In this document: positions 25,056 through 32,445 of the stretch, one piece after another | Layout: every line of letters starts with the position of its first letter | Position numbering within the stretch: position 1 is the stretch's first letter | NCBI RefSeq assembly: GCF_014192105.1 | Contig: NZ_JACHXK010000023.1 | Coordinates: 1 to 64,000, forward strand | Source: Paenibacillus phyllosphaerae | Lineage (GTDB): Bacteria; Bacillota; Bacilli; Paenibacillales; Paenibacillaceae | Length of the DNA stretch: 64,000 bases | Reading direction: 5' to 3' | Translations under genes and position numbers: made by a program | The notes under the pieces: generated by a model | What the model was told of the DNA's origin: nothing | Seen by the model: only the letters and a program-made list of their open reading frames with translations | The model's database searches: none

Positions 25056-26483
25056 ATGGGTAATTTTATTCAGTCACGCACCATACTGAAAGGGTTTATA
25101 CTGATGCTCGCCATCATCGTAGGCGTGTTGGCTCCTCTACAACAAGCAGAGGTACAGGCCCATTCGTCTAGCGGAAGCAGCAGCGGGTACTTGAAAGGAA
25201 CGGTCACCGGCTTCCAAGGGGCCATTATTGGATCAGATGCGAAGGTCACAATTACGGACGGCAAGAAATATTGGGTGGCTGAGCCCAGCGCGAAGAGCGG
25301 AGACTACGAACTCACATTGCCGACTGGCACCTACACGGTAGCCGTATCCGCAACAAATTATGCGACGCAGACGTTCTCGAACGTGAAGATTACGAACAAG
25401 AACACGACGAAGCTGGATGCCGCTTTGGCGTGGAAATACGGACAAGTATCCGGCACGGTCACGAACGAATCGAAGCAGCCGATCGAAGGCGCCAAGGTAG
25501 TGGTCACAATCGGCAGCAAAACGTATGCCTCTTTTGATACAAATCGTATCGGGAAGTATGCCATTACGCTGTCCCCCGGCACCTATACCCTTACGGTGTC
25601 TGCTTCCGGGTACACGGCTAAAGTCTCGAGCAACGTACGTATCGAAGGCAATAAAGCCGTTACGCTCGATACTCAGCTCGTGAAGCAGACCGGAACGTTG
25701 ACCGGTAAGGTAACGGGTACGAGCAGCGCTGCATTAAAGAATGCCACCGTGTCTATTACGGGGAATGGACAGTCGCTCACGCTTAAGACTGGCGCGGACG
25801 GCGTCTATTCGACCAAGCTCTCGCTCGGCGTCTATACGGTTGAATTCCAAGCGGTCGATTACAGCAGCAAGAAAGTAACGAACGTGAAGGTAGAGAGCAG
25901 CAGCAAAGCAACCACGTTGAATGCTCAGCTGACTTCCATTCTGGGCGCAATCAGCGGCAAAGTAACGGACGGCAACGGCAAAGCAATCGCAGGCGCAACG
26001 GTCACGCTGCCTGAGCTCGGCCTTACCGCGACGACGGACAAGGACGGCAAATACGCATTCTACGGCATCAAGCCAGGCAAGTACAAGGTCGAATTCAACT
26101 ATGGCGCCATGAAGTCGTCGGCTTCCGTCCAAGTGAATGCATGCAATACCTCCTATGTGAACGGCAAGTTAACGGTTCCGAAGGAAACGGTTGCGCCAAA
26201 AACAACGGCCGGCCTGACGCCGGTTAAGCCTGAAGACGGCATCCATATCACGCAGCTTACCGTTACCTTGGAAGCTGCCGACAATGTTGGCGGCTCTGGC
26301 GTAAATGCGATCAAATATCGTATTTACACGAGCAAAGGGTGGACGCAATGGATGACGTACACGGGGCCGTTCACGGTCAGTGCGAGTAACACGTACAAAA
26401 TCGAATACCTAAGCACGGATAAGGCAGGCAATCAGGAAAAGTCGCACACGATCGATTTCCAGAACTGCGGCTGCAGCAATTAA
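25056..26483 (+). CDS. Secreted protein with four carboxypeptidase-regulatory-like repeats and a C-terminal OmpL47-like domain
   Basis: 475 aa. A signal peptide (LKGFILMLAIIVGVLAPLQQAEVQA) and an HSSSGSSSG linker come first. Four ~80-residue beta-sandwich repeats follow (about residues 47-375). Each has the pattern GxVxG/GKVT...GAxVTI...DGxYxxxLxxGxYTVxxxAxxY...NVxV. The last ~90 residues (DGIHITQLTVTLEAADNVGG...IEYLSTDKAGNQEK) look like the OmpL47-type domain of glycosidases and adhesins. The end is QNCGCSN with two cysteines. There is no catalytic domain, SLH domain or sortase motif. Its stop codon overlaps an ATG of the lasso-like peptide frame (TAATG), so the two are co-translated. Function unknown; a surface or matrix protein is likely. 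Confidence 0.78.
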   Translation: MGNFIQSRTILKGFILMLAIIVGVLAPLQQAEVQAHSSSGSSSGYLKGTVTGFQGAIIGSDAKVTITDGKKYWVAEPSAKSGDYELTLPTGTYTVAVSATNYATQTFSNVKITNKNTTKLDAALAWKYGQVSGTVTNESKQPIEGAKVVVTIGSKTYASFDTNRIGKYAITLSPGTYTLTVSASGYTAKVSSNVRIEGNKAVTLDTQLVKQTGTLTGKVTGTSSAALKNATVSITGNGQSLTLKTGADGVYSTKLSLGVYTVEFQAVDYSSKKVTNVKVESSSKATTLNAQLTSILGAISGKVTDGNGKAIAGATVTLPELGLTATTDKDGKYAFYGIKPGKYKVEFNYGAMKSSASVQVNACNTSYVNGKLTVPKETVAPKTTAGLTPVKPEDGIHITQLTVTLEAADNVGGSGVNAIKYRIYTSKGWTQWMTYTGPFTVSASNTYKIEYLSTDKAGNQEKSHTIDFQNCGCSN

Positions 26484-26503
26484 TGAGGGAGAGGATGAGT
26501 AAC

Positions 26504-26683
26504 ATGGAGGACAAACAGATCGAAGGCCGTATCGGGAAGAAGGCATGGACCGCGCCCAAACTGGAGGTGCTGAACGTGAAGGAGACCGAGCACGGCTCCG
26601 GCGGCGGCGGATTCTGGGAATTCGTCCTTAGCGGCGATTGCTGGACGCGCAGCTATGTGGAACAAGGTTTGACGGTAAGCTAA
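26504..26683 (+). CDS. Lasso-peptide-precursor-like small protein (orphan RiPP candidate)
   Basis: 59 aa starting MEDKQIEGRIGKKAW. The segment WTAPKLEVLNVKETEHGSG follows the leader pattern of paeninodin-type lasso precursors (Y/W-x-x-P-x-L-E-V-L-x-V-x-x-T-x-x-G-x-G), including the leader threonine. The putative core is G/F/W-rich (GSGGGGFWEFVLSGDCW...), with one cysteine. If cut before GSG, a Glu sits at ring position 9; cut as in paeninodin, it would sit at 10. ATG at 26504 follows GAGAGG; ATGs at 26483 and 26495 are also in frame. No RRE, cysteine-protease-like, cyclase or ABC maturation gene is nearby. Alternative: a non-modified peptide sharing the leader motif. Confidence 0.6.
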   Translation: MEDKQIEGRIGKKAWTAPKLEVLNVKETEHGSGGGGFWEFVLSGDCWTRSYVEQGLTVS

Positions 26684-26767
26684 AACGTTAAGCCCCCGAG
26701 GTACCAAATAACGAGAGAGGCCTGCGGGTATCTAAGTAGCCGCGAGCAGCACTCCTATTGCAAAGAG

Positions 26768-26803
26768 CCCCGACGATTCCTTCCGATCGTCGGGGTTCTT
26801 TTT
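26768..26803 (+). terminator. Terminator of the repeat-protein/peptide operon
   Basis: CCCCGACGAT (26768-26777) pairs with ATCGTCGGGG (26786-26795), then TTCTTTTT. About 85 nt after the peptide stop. Confidence 0.9.
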
Positions 26804-26971
26804 CATCAACCTAAGATTCGAAGCACATCTGCGACAATGCGCTTTCTGTTGGCGGTTTTTATACTTCTTGTCATGCTTCCCGATATCAGCGGATATCGCA
26901 TCCAGGCGCTTGACGCTTCAGCGATCCCGACGGTAGGATAATCGTACAACCACCTAACAAGGAGGATGCCC

Positions 26972-27277
26972 ATGTATATCATACATTCTACTTTCATTGT
27001 GCCTCCGCATAAAGCGGACGAGGTCATCGGGATCTATCAGAGCCGTTCCGGCAACGTCGATCAAGCGGAGGGATTCGTCAAGTTCCTCCTCTTGCTCAAC
27101 GAGGCCAAGGCCGGCGAGCTTACGGTACATATGGAATGGGAGAGCAAAGAGGCCTATCTGGCGTGGGTAACCAGTGAAGAGTACAAACAAATCCAAGCGC
27201 TCGAGAGACAATATCCCGATCCGGAATTGGCCGGCATTGTCCCGAGAATCGGCAGGTTTATGGTCGTGGCGACATGA
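26972..27277 (+). CDS. HmoA/IsdG-type haem-degrading monooxygenase (ABM fold)
   Basis: 101 aa, a single antibiotic-biosynthesis-monooxygenase (ferredoxin-like) domain. Features shared with HmoA/IsdG: the start MYIIHSTFIVPPHKADEV, AEGFVKFLLLLNEAKAGELTVHMEWESKEAYLAWVTSEEY and a short C-terminal strand. The family opens haem to release iron, or oxidises quinone-like metabolites. ATG at 26972 is 6 nt after AAGGAGG (26959-26965); the ATG at 26966 abuts the SD and is rejected. It overlaps the next gene by 4 nt. Confidence 0.72.
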   Translation: MYIIHSTFIVPPHKADEVIGIYQSRSGNVDQAEGFVKFLLLLNEAKAGELTVHMEWESKEAYLAWVTSEEYKQIQALERQYPDPELAGIVPRIGRFMVVAT

Positions 27278-27645
27278 GTGACCGCGTGAATCTTACGCAG
27301 TACGCCGCCATAATCGAACAAATTACGGCCGGAATCTATGAAGCCTATCCGGAGCTGATGGAACGATTCGGCGAGGCGGGCAAACGCAAATGCATGGAGG
27401 ATAACGAACACCACTTCCGTTACCTCGAGACCGCTTATGCGCTTAGGCGCCAGCAGACCTTCACCGATTACGCGGCTTGGCTGAACAATATTCTGGAGAA
27501 GCGCGGCATGAAGGCTGACCATCTGATCGACAATTTCGAACGGATTGACCGAGCCATCTCCGGCCAGCTAGAGCCCCGCAAGGAACAGGCTTTCCATACC
27601 TACTTGCGTGCGGCCATCGATCGGCTGCTCGCCCATGAAGTTTAA
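27274..27645 (+). CDS. Helical protein coupled to the haem monooxygenase (sensor/cap-like domain)
   Basis: 123 aa, all helical and cytoplasmic. The pattern YPELMERFGEAGKRKCMEDNEHHFRYLETAY...FTDYAAWLNNILEKRGM resembles the helical domain that precedes sensory or B12-binding modules in some stress regulators (Y.E..P.L..R.G..G..KC..D...H..YL). Here it stands alone. One conserved-looking Cys and several His could bind a cofactor. ATGA overlap with the monooxygenase gene implies joint function (inference). Family assignment is tentative. Confidence 0.55.
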   Translation: MSDRVNLTQYAAIIEQITAGIYEAYPELMERFGEAGKRKCMEDNEHHFRYLETAYALRRQQTFTDYAAWLNNILEKRGMKADHLIDNFERIDRAISGQLEPRKEQAFHTYLRAAIDRLLAHEV

Positions 27646-27817
27646 CGAATTCAAGCAGGTATGAAATGGCAATTTCTCGGCAACATTGAGGATAGGACGT
27701 GCACTTGGAAGTGCGTTGGAGCTCCTTGACCAGGGCTTAAGACAAGCTCCATCTCCTTCCGCTAACGTGCAACCTTTGAAGATTGGTGTGTTACACCGGT
27801 TCCACCGCAAGGAGCAC

Positions 27818-27860
27818 AAAAGAACCTGCTGCTGCTTTCCCCCAGCGACAGGTTCTTTTT
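27818..27860 (+). terminator. Terminator after the HmoA-like operon
   Basis: AAAGAACCTG...CAGGTTCTTT followed by TT. The 27646-27817 stretch before it holds no gene that I can support. Confidence 0.75.
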
Positions 27861-27903
27861 GCTGTACATCTACCGGTCATCCATTATATCGGCTCAAAAT
27901 GAA

Positions 27904-27933
27904 CAAAGCCGCCTTCCTTGAAGGACGGCGGCT
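27904..27933 (-). terminator. Terminator of the UbiD gene
   Basis: Minus-strand stem AGCCGCCGTCC / GGAAGGCGGCT with one mismatch, followed by TTGTTC; about 20 nt after the UbiD stop. Confidence 0.65.
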
Positions 27934-27952
27934 CATAACGGCGCTGCGTTAC

Positions 27953-29791
27953 TTAGGACTTCAATCCACCCAGAACCGCACCCGGCGCGAAGAATCGTTC
28001 GATTTTCCGCTGTACGGTTTCATCGGGAATAAGCGGCGGCGCATGATGCGGCTTGATCCGCGCATCGATAATGACGTTGTCGCAATACCAGTGCTTGTTC
28101 GCATAACCGCTGTTCACGCCATGAATGTCGTGCGACGGATTGCTGCGGGTAAAGGTCGCCCAAAGGAAGTTGCTCATGTTCTCGCTGAAGAATGCGCTAT
28201 CGTCGCACAGGATCAACATCGGGCACGTTTCCGTCAACCCTTGCGCTTGCAGCGCTTCCGTCAGCTGGCGGATCCGCGCGTGCTCGGTCGGTTCATCCAC
28301 ATAGCCCGGCCCTTGAATGGCAACGACACCCGGCATAACAAGCCGCGCGCGCCCGAACTCGCCTTCCAGCTTCAATAGCGGCTGCGGAACCTCGCGGCAC
28401 AGCTCCCTCAACTTATCACCATAAGCGGCGAACACCACCTTGCTCCCGGTGTTCAGCCCCGTACCCGAATAATCGAGCGTATCGATCGTCGTGTTCGTCT
28501 GAAAGTGGATGTCGCGGCGCAGATCGATCCGCTCCAAAATATACGCGAGGAACTCCGTCTCGTCATGCGAATCGAGCGGCCGCTCGTTCTCCGCCGTGAT
28601 GAACAAATATTTGGCCAGGCTCAGCTGCCCTGTCCCGAGAATCCGATTCGCCAGCGTCAGCAGCTCGGTCGGCTGCTTCGCTTGCGCATATGGCGTATAC
28701 CGCTCGCTCCCGATCGCGAACAGCAGCGGATGGACCCCTGCCGCATCAACGGCATGCACCTCTTGCACGCCAGGGATCTCCTGCTTGATCGCATCCCCGG
28801 TCAGCTCATGAATGAGCGCGCCGAAGACCGTATCCTCCTGCGGCGGACGGCCGACGACGGTGAACGGCCAGATCGCGCCTTGACGGGCATAGACATGCTT
28901 GATCTTCATAACGGGGAAATCATGGATCAAGCTGTAATAACCCAAGTGATCGCCGAAAGGTCCCTCCGGCTTCGTGTCGGCCGGGTAGATCTCGCCCGTA
29001 ATGACAAAATCCGCATCGTGGCTGATACATGCGCCGTCTTGATCGTAGCTGTATTGAAAACGCCTTCCGGCAAGGAGTCCCGCGAAAACGATCTCGCTTA
29101 ATCCTTCCGGCAACGGCATGACGGCAGACAGCGTATGCGCAGGCGGACCGCCGACGAAGATGCTCACTTTAAGCGGCTCGCCCTTCTTGTTCGCCTTCGA
29201 CTGGTGAACGCCGATGCCCCGATGGATTTGGTAATGTAGGCCGATTTCCCGGTCCATCCCATAGTCGTTGCCGCTTAACTGAACCCGGTACATGCCTAGA
29301 TTCGAATTCATGATGCCGGGCTTGTCCGGATCCTCCGAGTACACTTGAGGAAGCGTGATGAACGCTCCTCCGTCCATCGGCCAATGCTGAATGAGCGGCA
29401 GGTCCGAGATGCGGATTTCTTGCATCCCGGCCGGAACGCCATCGGATTTCTTCTTCGGCAGCGCCTTCGACGCGGCTAGTCCGGTGCCCACATGCTTCAT
29501 CGGGCTCTTAAGCGCCTTCATCGGATCGCTGCGCAGCGCGATGACATCCCCTGCCTGATCCCATGTGTCGCGGAAAATGAACTTGCTGCGTTCCAACGTA
29601 CCGAACAAATTCGATACGGCGCGGAACTTCGAGCCTTTCACCTTCTCGAACAAGATCGCAGGTCCCCCTGCTTCATAAACTTTCAGGTGGATCGCCGCCA
29701 TCTCCAGATGGGGATCCACTTCTTCCGTAATGCGGATGAGATGCCCGTGCTTCTCCAAGTCAAGAATACATTCTTCCATATTGCGATACAT
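27953..29791 (-). CDS. UbiD family decarboxylase
   Basis: A 612-aa prenylated-FMN-dependent (de)carboxylase of the UbiD family. Characteristic stretches are the N-terminus LEKHGHLIRITEEVDPHLEMAAI, GPAILFEKVKG, the nucleotide/metal region GIMNSNLGMYRVQL and the catalytic EGPFGDHLGYYS near residue 279. Length is somewhat above E. coli UbiD, common for Firmicute menaquinone-route or uncharacterised homologues. No ubiX-type prenyltransferase is adjacent. Start ATG at 29791 has GGAGG upstream. Confidence 0.9.
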   Translation of the reverse strand: MYRNMEECILDLEKHGHLIRITEEVDPHLEMAAIHLKVYEAGGPAILFEKVKGSKFRAVSNLFGTLERSKFIFRDTWDQAGDVIALRSDPMKALKSPMKHVGTGLAASKALPKKKSDGVPAGMQEIRISDLPLIQHWPMDGGAFITLPQVYSEDPDKPGIMNSNLGMYRVQLSGNDYGMDREIGLHYQIHRGIGVHQSKANKKGEPLKVSIFVGGPPAHTLSAVMPLPEGLSEIVFAGLLAGRRFQYSYDQDGACISHDADFVITGEIYPADTKPEGPFGDHLGYYSLIHDFPVMKIKHVYARQGAIWPFTVVGRPPQEDTVFGALIHELTGDAIKQEIPGVQEVHAVDAAGVHPLLFAIGSERYTPYAQAKQPTELLTLANRILGTGQLSLAKYLFITAENERPLDSHDETEFLAYILERIDLRRDIHFQTNTTIDTLDYSGTGLNTGSKVVFAAYGDKLRELCREVPQPLLKLEGEFGRARLVMPGVVAIQGPGYVDEPTEHARIRQLTEALQAQGLTETCPMLILCDDSAFFSENMSNFLWATFTRSNPSHDIHGVNSGYANKHWYCDNVIIDARIKPHHAPPLIPDETVQRKIERFFAPGAVLGGLKS

Positions 29792-29893
29792 GTATGTAAA
29801 CCTCCAACCCTTTTAAGCCAATAGCTTTATCATACACTTGCCGGGGGTCCGGAGTCGAGTTTTGGCGAAGGGAGAATGAGGCAGAATAGTCTT

Positions 29894-29919
29894 AAAAAAA
29901 GAGAGGCCGCTGCGGCCTC
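29894..29919 (-). terminator. Terminator of the flavin oxidoreductase gene
   Basis: GAGGCCGC / GCGGCCTC stem with T7 on the minus strand, about 50 nt after the stop at 29968. Confidence 0.8.
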
Positions 29920-29967
29920 CCCTTCCGTGCTGCCTATAAGATGTAACGGCGGATGAATGCCTGTGCA

Positions 29968-31392
29968 TTAAGAGGAAGATTCCTTCGGCCACTGGCCGAC
30001 GAACTCAGGTACATCATATTCATAAAATTGCTTCAAGAGCGCGTGTCGGTCATCGTGGAACAGCTCATTGGCAACCGAGGCGACTAGCCGAGGAATGCCG
30101 TATTTCATGCCCGACAACGCCGATGCCGAGATCCCGCAGCTGATCAGCGCGGAATAGCTGAACGTAAAGATGCCATGCAGCGGCGCAAAGCCCGATTCAT
30201 CGCGCGGCGTGAAGGCAAAGCCAGGAGTCAAATACGGATGCGCGTCAATCATCGCATTCGCCTGATGCGCAGGCGCCTGATAGCGGTCGCCCCAGCGGGC
30301 GATATGGCTCTCGATCAGCTTCAGTTCCGGACGCAGCGCCGGATCGGTAAGCAGGCCGGTGCTGACGATCAGAAAATCGAAGGTATGCGTACCTGCCGTC
30401 GAAGTGACTTCAGCGCCTTCATCCGTCGCCTTAACGCTTAGCCAAGGTGCACCTAGATGAAGCTGAAAGCCGGGCCACGCCGAAGCGCGCTCGAAAGTAT
30501 CGTTCGTCGGCGGCTGATTATGTTGGAAGAAATGCGCCATGACCTTGTATTTGTCCTCATCCGATAGAACCGGGTACCGCTCGATCATGCCGGAGCCTTC
30601 CATCTGGCGGATCGGATTGATTCGCGGAAGTTCCTTCCGCCGTACGAATACATGCGCTTCCGCGACGCCGTTCGCCAGTGCATAGTTGGCATTGTCGAAA
30701 GCCGAGGCGCCGCCGCCGAGAACCGCGATCTTCCTCCCATGCAGCGCCGTGAAATCGATCATCTCCGACGTATGCGCATAGAGACTGCGCGGCAGATGAT
30801 CGGCGATCATAGAAGGCACATGCCATTCGCCGCCGCCCTGAATGCCTGTGGCGAGGATGACCTTGCGGGTGAGCAGCGAGCCGGATGGCACTCCCGCTCC
30901 TTCAATGTGCAGACGATGAATGCCATCACTAAGCGGCTCGATCAGCGCTAATTTCGCATTGTTGCGTACCGGCAGCTCAAGCACCTTCCGATACCAACGG
31001 AGGTAATTCATCCAATCGCCGCGCGGAATTTTGCCCACTGCCTCCCAGCCTTGCGTCCCGAATTGCGCTTCCCACCAGGATCGGAAGGTTAGCGAAGGCA
31101 TGCCGAGATCGATCGAGGTCAGATGTTTCGGCGTGCGAAGCGTCTCCATGCGTGCATAGGTTTCCCACGGGCCTTCCCAGCCCTCCGGATTCTCGTCGAT
31201 CACCAGAATATTCGAAATCCGCTCCCGCAGCAGCCCGAATGCGGTGCCTAGTCCGCTCTGTCCGCCGCCGACGATGACGACGTCATACACATGCCCTTCG
31301 GGATGTTCCGCCGGCTTCAGCCAGTCTGCTCCGCCGTAGGCTAGATAGGAAAGATCCAATTTCACGCGTTCGTTCAATGCCTCTAAGCTCAT
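29968..31392 (-). CDS. NAD(P)/FAD-dependent oxidoreductase (flavin monooxygenase-like)
   Basis: 474 aa. An FAD-binding Rossmann motif VIVGGGQSGLGTAFGLL lies near residue 35 and a second dinucleotide motif AVLGGGASAFDNANYAL in the middle, with the TPKHLTSIDLGMPSLTFRSWW region typical of class B monooxygenase-like enzymes. GFAPLHGIFTFSYSALISCGISASAL closes the FAD fold. Substrate unknown. ATG at 31392 has GGGAGAGG upstream; the frame continues to 31554 without a ribosome binding site. Confidence 0.82.
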   Translation of the reverse strand: MSLEALNERVKLDLSYLAYGGADWLKPAEHPEGHVYDVVIVGGGQSGLGTAFGLLRERISNILVIDENPEGWEGPWETYARMETLRTPKHLTSIDLGMPSLTFRSWWEAQFGTQGWEAVGKIPRGDWMNYLRWYRKVLELPVRNNAKLALIEPLSDGIHRLHIEGAGVPSGSLLTRKVILATGIQGGGEWHVPSMIADHLPRSLYAHTSEMIDFTALHGRKIAVLGGGASAFDNANYALANGVAEAHVFVRRKELPRINPIRQMEGSGMIERYPVLSDEDKYKVMAHFFQHNQPPTNDTFERASAWPGFQLHLGAPWLSVKATDEGAEVTSTAGTHTFDFLIVSTGLLTDPALRPELKLIESHIARWGDRYQAPAHQANAMIDAHPYLTPGFAFTPRDESGFAPLHGIFTFSYSALISCGISASALSGMKYGIPRLVASVANELFHDDRHALLKQFYEYDVPEFVGQWPKESSS

Positions 31393-31785
31393 GTGTACCT
31401 CTCCCTTTCCAATCGCTTCATCATTCGCGCCAATCGAAGCTCGCAGCTCCCGATTGCGGGAAGTTCGCGTTCTGTAGTCCGCCCCCATGTAACGACGTTC
31501 GTGAATGTCAGATAATCTAACATATTTACTTATTCCTATCCTATTCCCCGCCATCGTTCATTTCAATGTACAAGTGCATGAATTGTGACTTGTTCTAAAA
31601 TTGCTACCTCAATTTGTACATCGTGCCTTTCCTAGTAGTCAGGATGGCAAGGGATAGGACCACTCTTAACGTAACGAGAGGCATGTGATTGGCGGCAAAT
31701 AGCAAGAGGTACGCATGACAAAGAGCGCCGTTTTCGATGACGACGCTGTTTGAGGAATGTATGGTTTGGTTGTCGGTGATGTTAT
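31393..31785. other. Intergenic region without a supported gene (393 bp)
   Basis: Contains the promoter region of the oxidoreductase (minus) and the 3' flank of the Nudix gene at 31786. I see no ORF with a plausible start and no strong hairpin. Confidence 0.4.
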
Positions 31786-32319
31786 TCACCGCAGCGATTC
31801 GAACAAAGATATTGCATGCGCATGCTGAAGAATCGTCCGATCCCGTACGAGCATGAACAAGGTGGAGTAGTCCGCGCAATTCTCGATCGAGTGATCCATC
31901 GCGGTTACTGCCAATTCGAGCGTCATCCATTGGATGACCAGCCCGAGCCGCTGTTCGCTCGCCGTGAGCTGCGTTGCGCCGGATTGACGAAGCGCTCGCG
32001 CTATATAGCAATAGGAGTATTGCATGAACGCATTCCGCGCCTTATGCTCCTCAATATAACCGATCGCCTGAATAATCTCCGCCTCGTATCCGGTTTCTTC
32101 CTTAATTTCGCGCAAGAAAGCCGCCTGTGGATCTTCCCCAGGATCCACGCCGCCGCCCGGCAATTTATAGAGGTCCTTACGCCCCACATGCATCATCGCC
32201 ACGTTCAACTCGTCGTCGACCAAGATTCCTCTAGACCCGTAGCGAGATACCGCCTCCACGTATTCCGAGGTACCGCCGTCAATATCTGCGTCTGTTATTC
32301 TTCTAATGACTTTGATCAC
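31786..32319 (-). CDS. Nudix hydrolase
   Basis: 177 aa with a canonical Nudix box: LPGGGVDPGEDPQAAFLREI followed by KEETGYEA. The preceding strand YGSRGILVDDELNVAMMHV and the later GYIEEHKARNAFMQYSYCYIA are usual for MutT/ADP-ribose-type members. Substrate unknown. GTG at 32319 is 6 nt after GGGAGGAG (32326-32333), better than the upstream ATG in the longer frame. Confidence 0.82.
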   Translation of the reverse strand: MIKVIRRITDADIDGGTSEYVEAVSRYGSRGILVDDELNVAMMHVGRKDLYKLPGGGVDPGEDPQAAFLREIKEETGYEAEIIQAIGYIEEHKARNAFMQYSYCYIARALRQSGATQLTASEQRLGLVIQWMTLELAVTAMDHSIENCADYSTLFMLVRDRTILQHAHAISLFESLR

Positions 32320-32396
32320 TACTCGCTCCTCCCATTTTATGGTCATATCTCTTAAACGACGCACCAGTAAAGTTAGATTGCCCCTATAATAAATGC

Positions 32397-32428
32397 AAGG
32401 GCAGCCTCTTTGATGATCGGCTGCCCTT
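32397..32428 (-). terminator. Terminator of the propeller/CuAO-N gene
   Basis: AAGGGCAGCC (32397-32406) pairs with GGCTGCCCTT (32419-32428); minus-strand tail GCATTTATTATA. Confidence 0.7.
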
Positions 32429-32445
32429 GCGTTCATGTTGCTACG

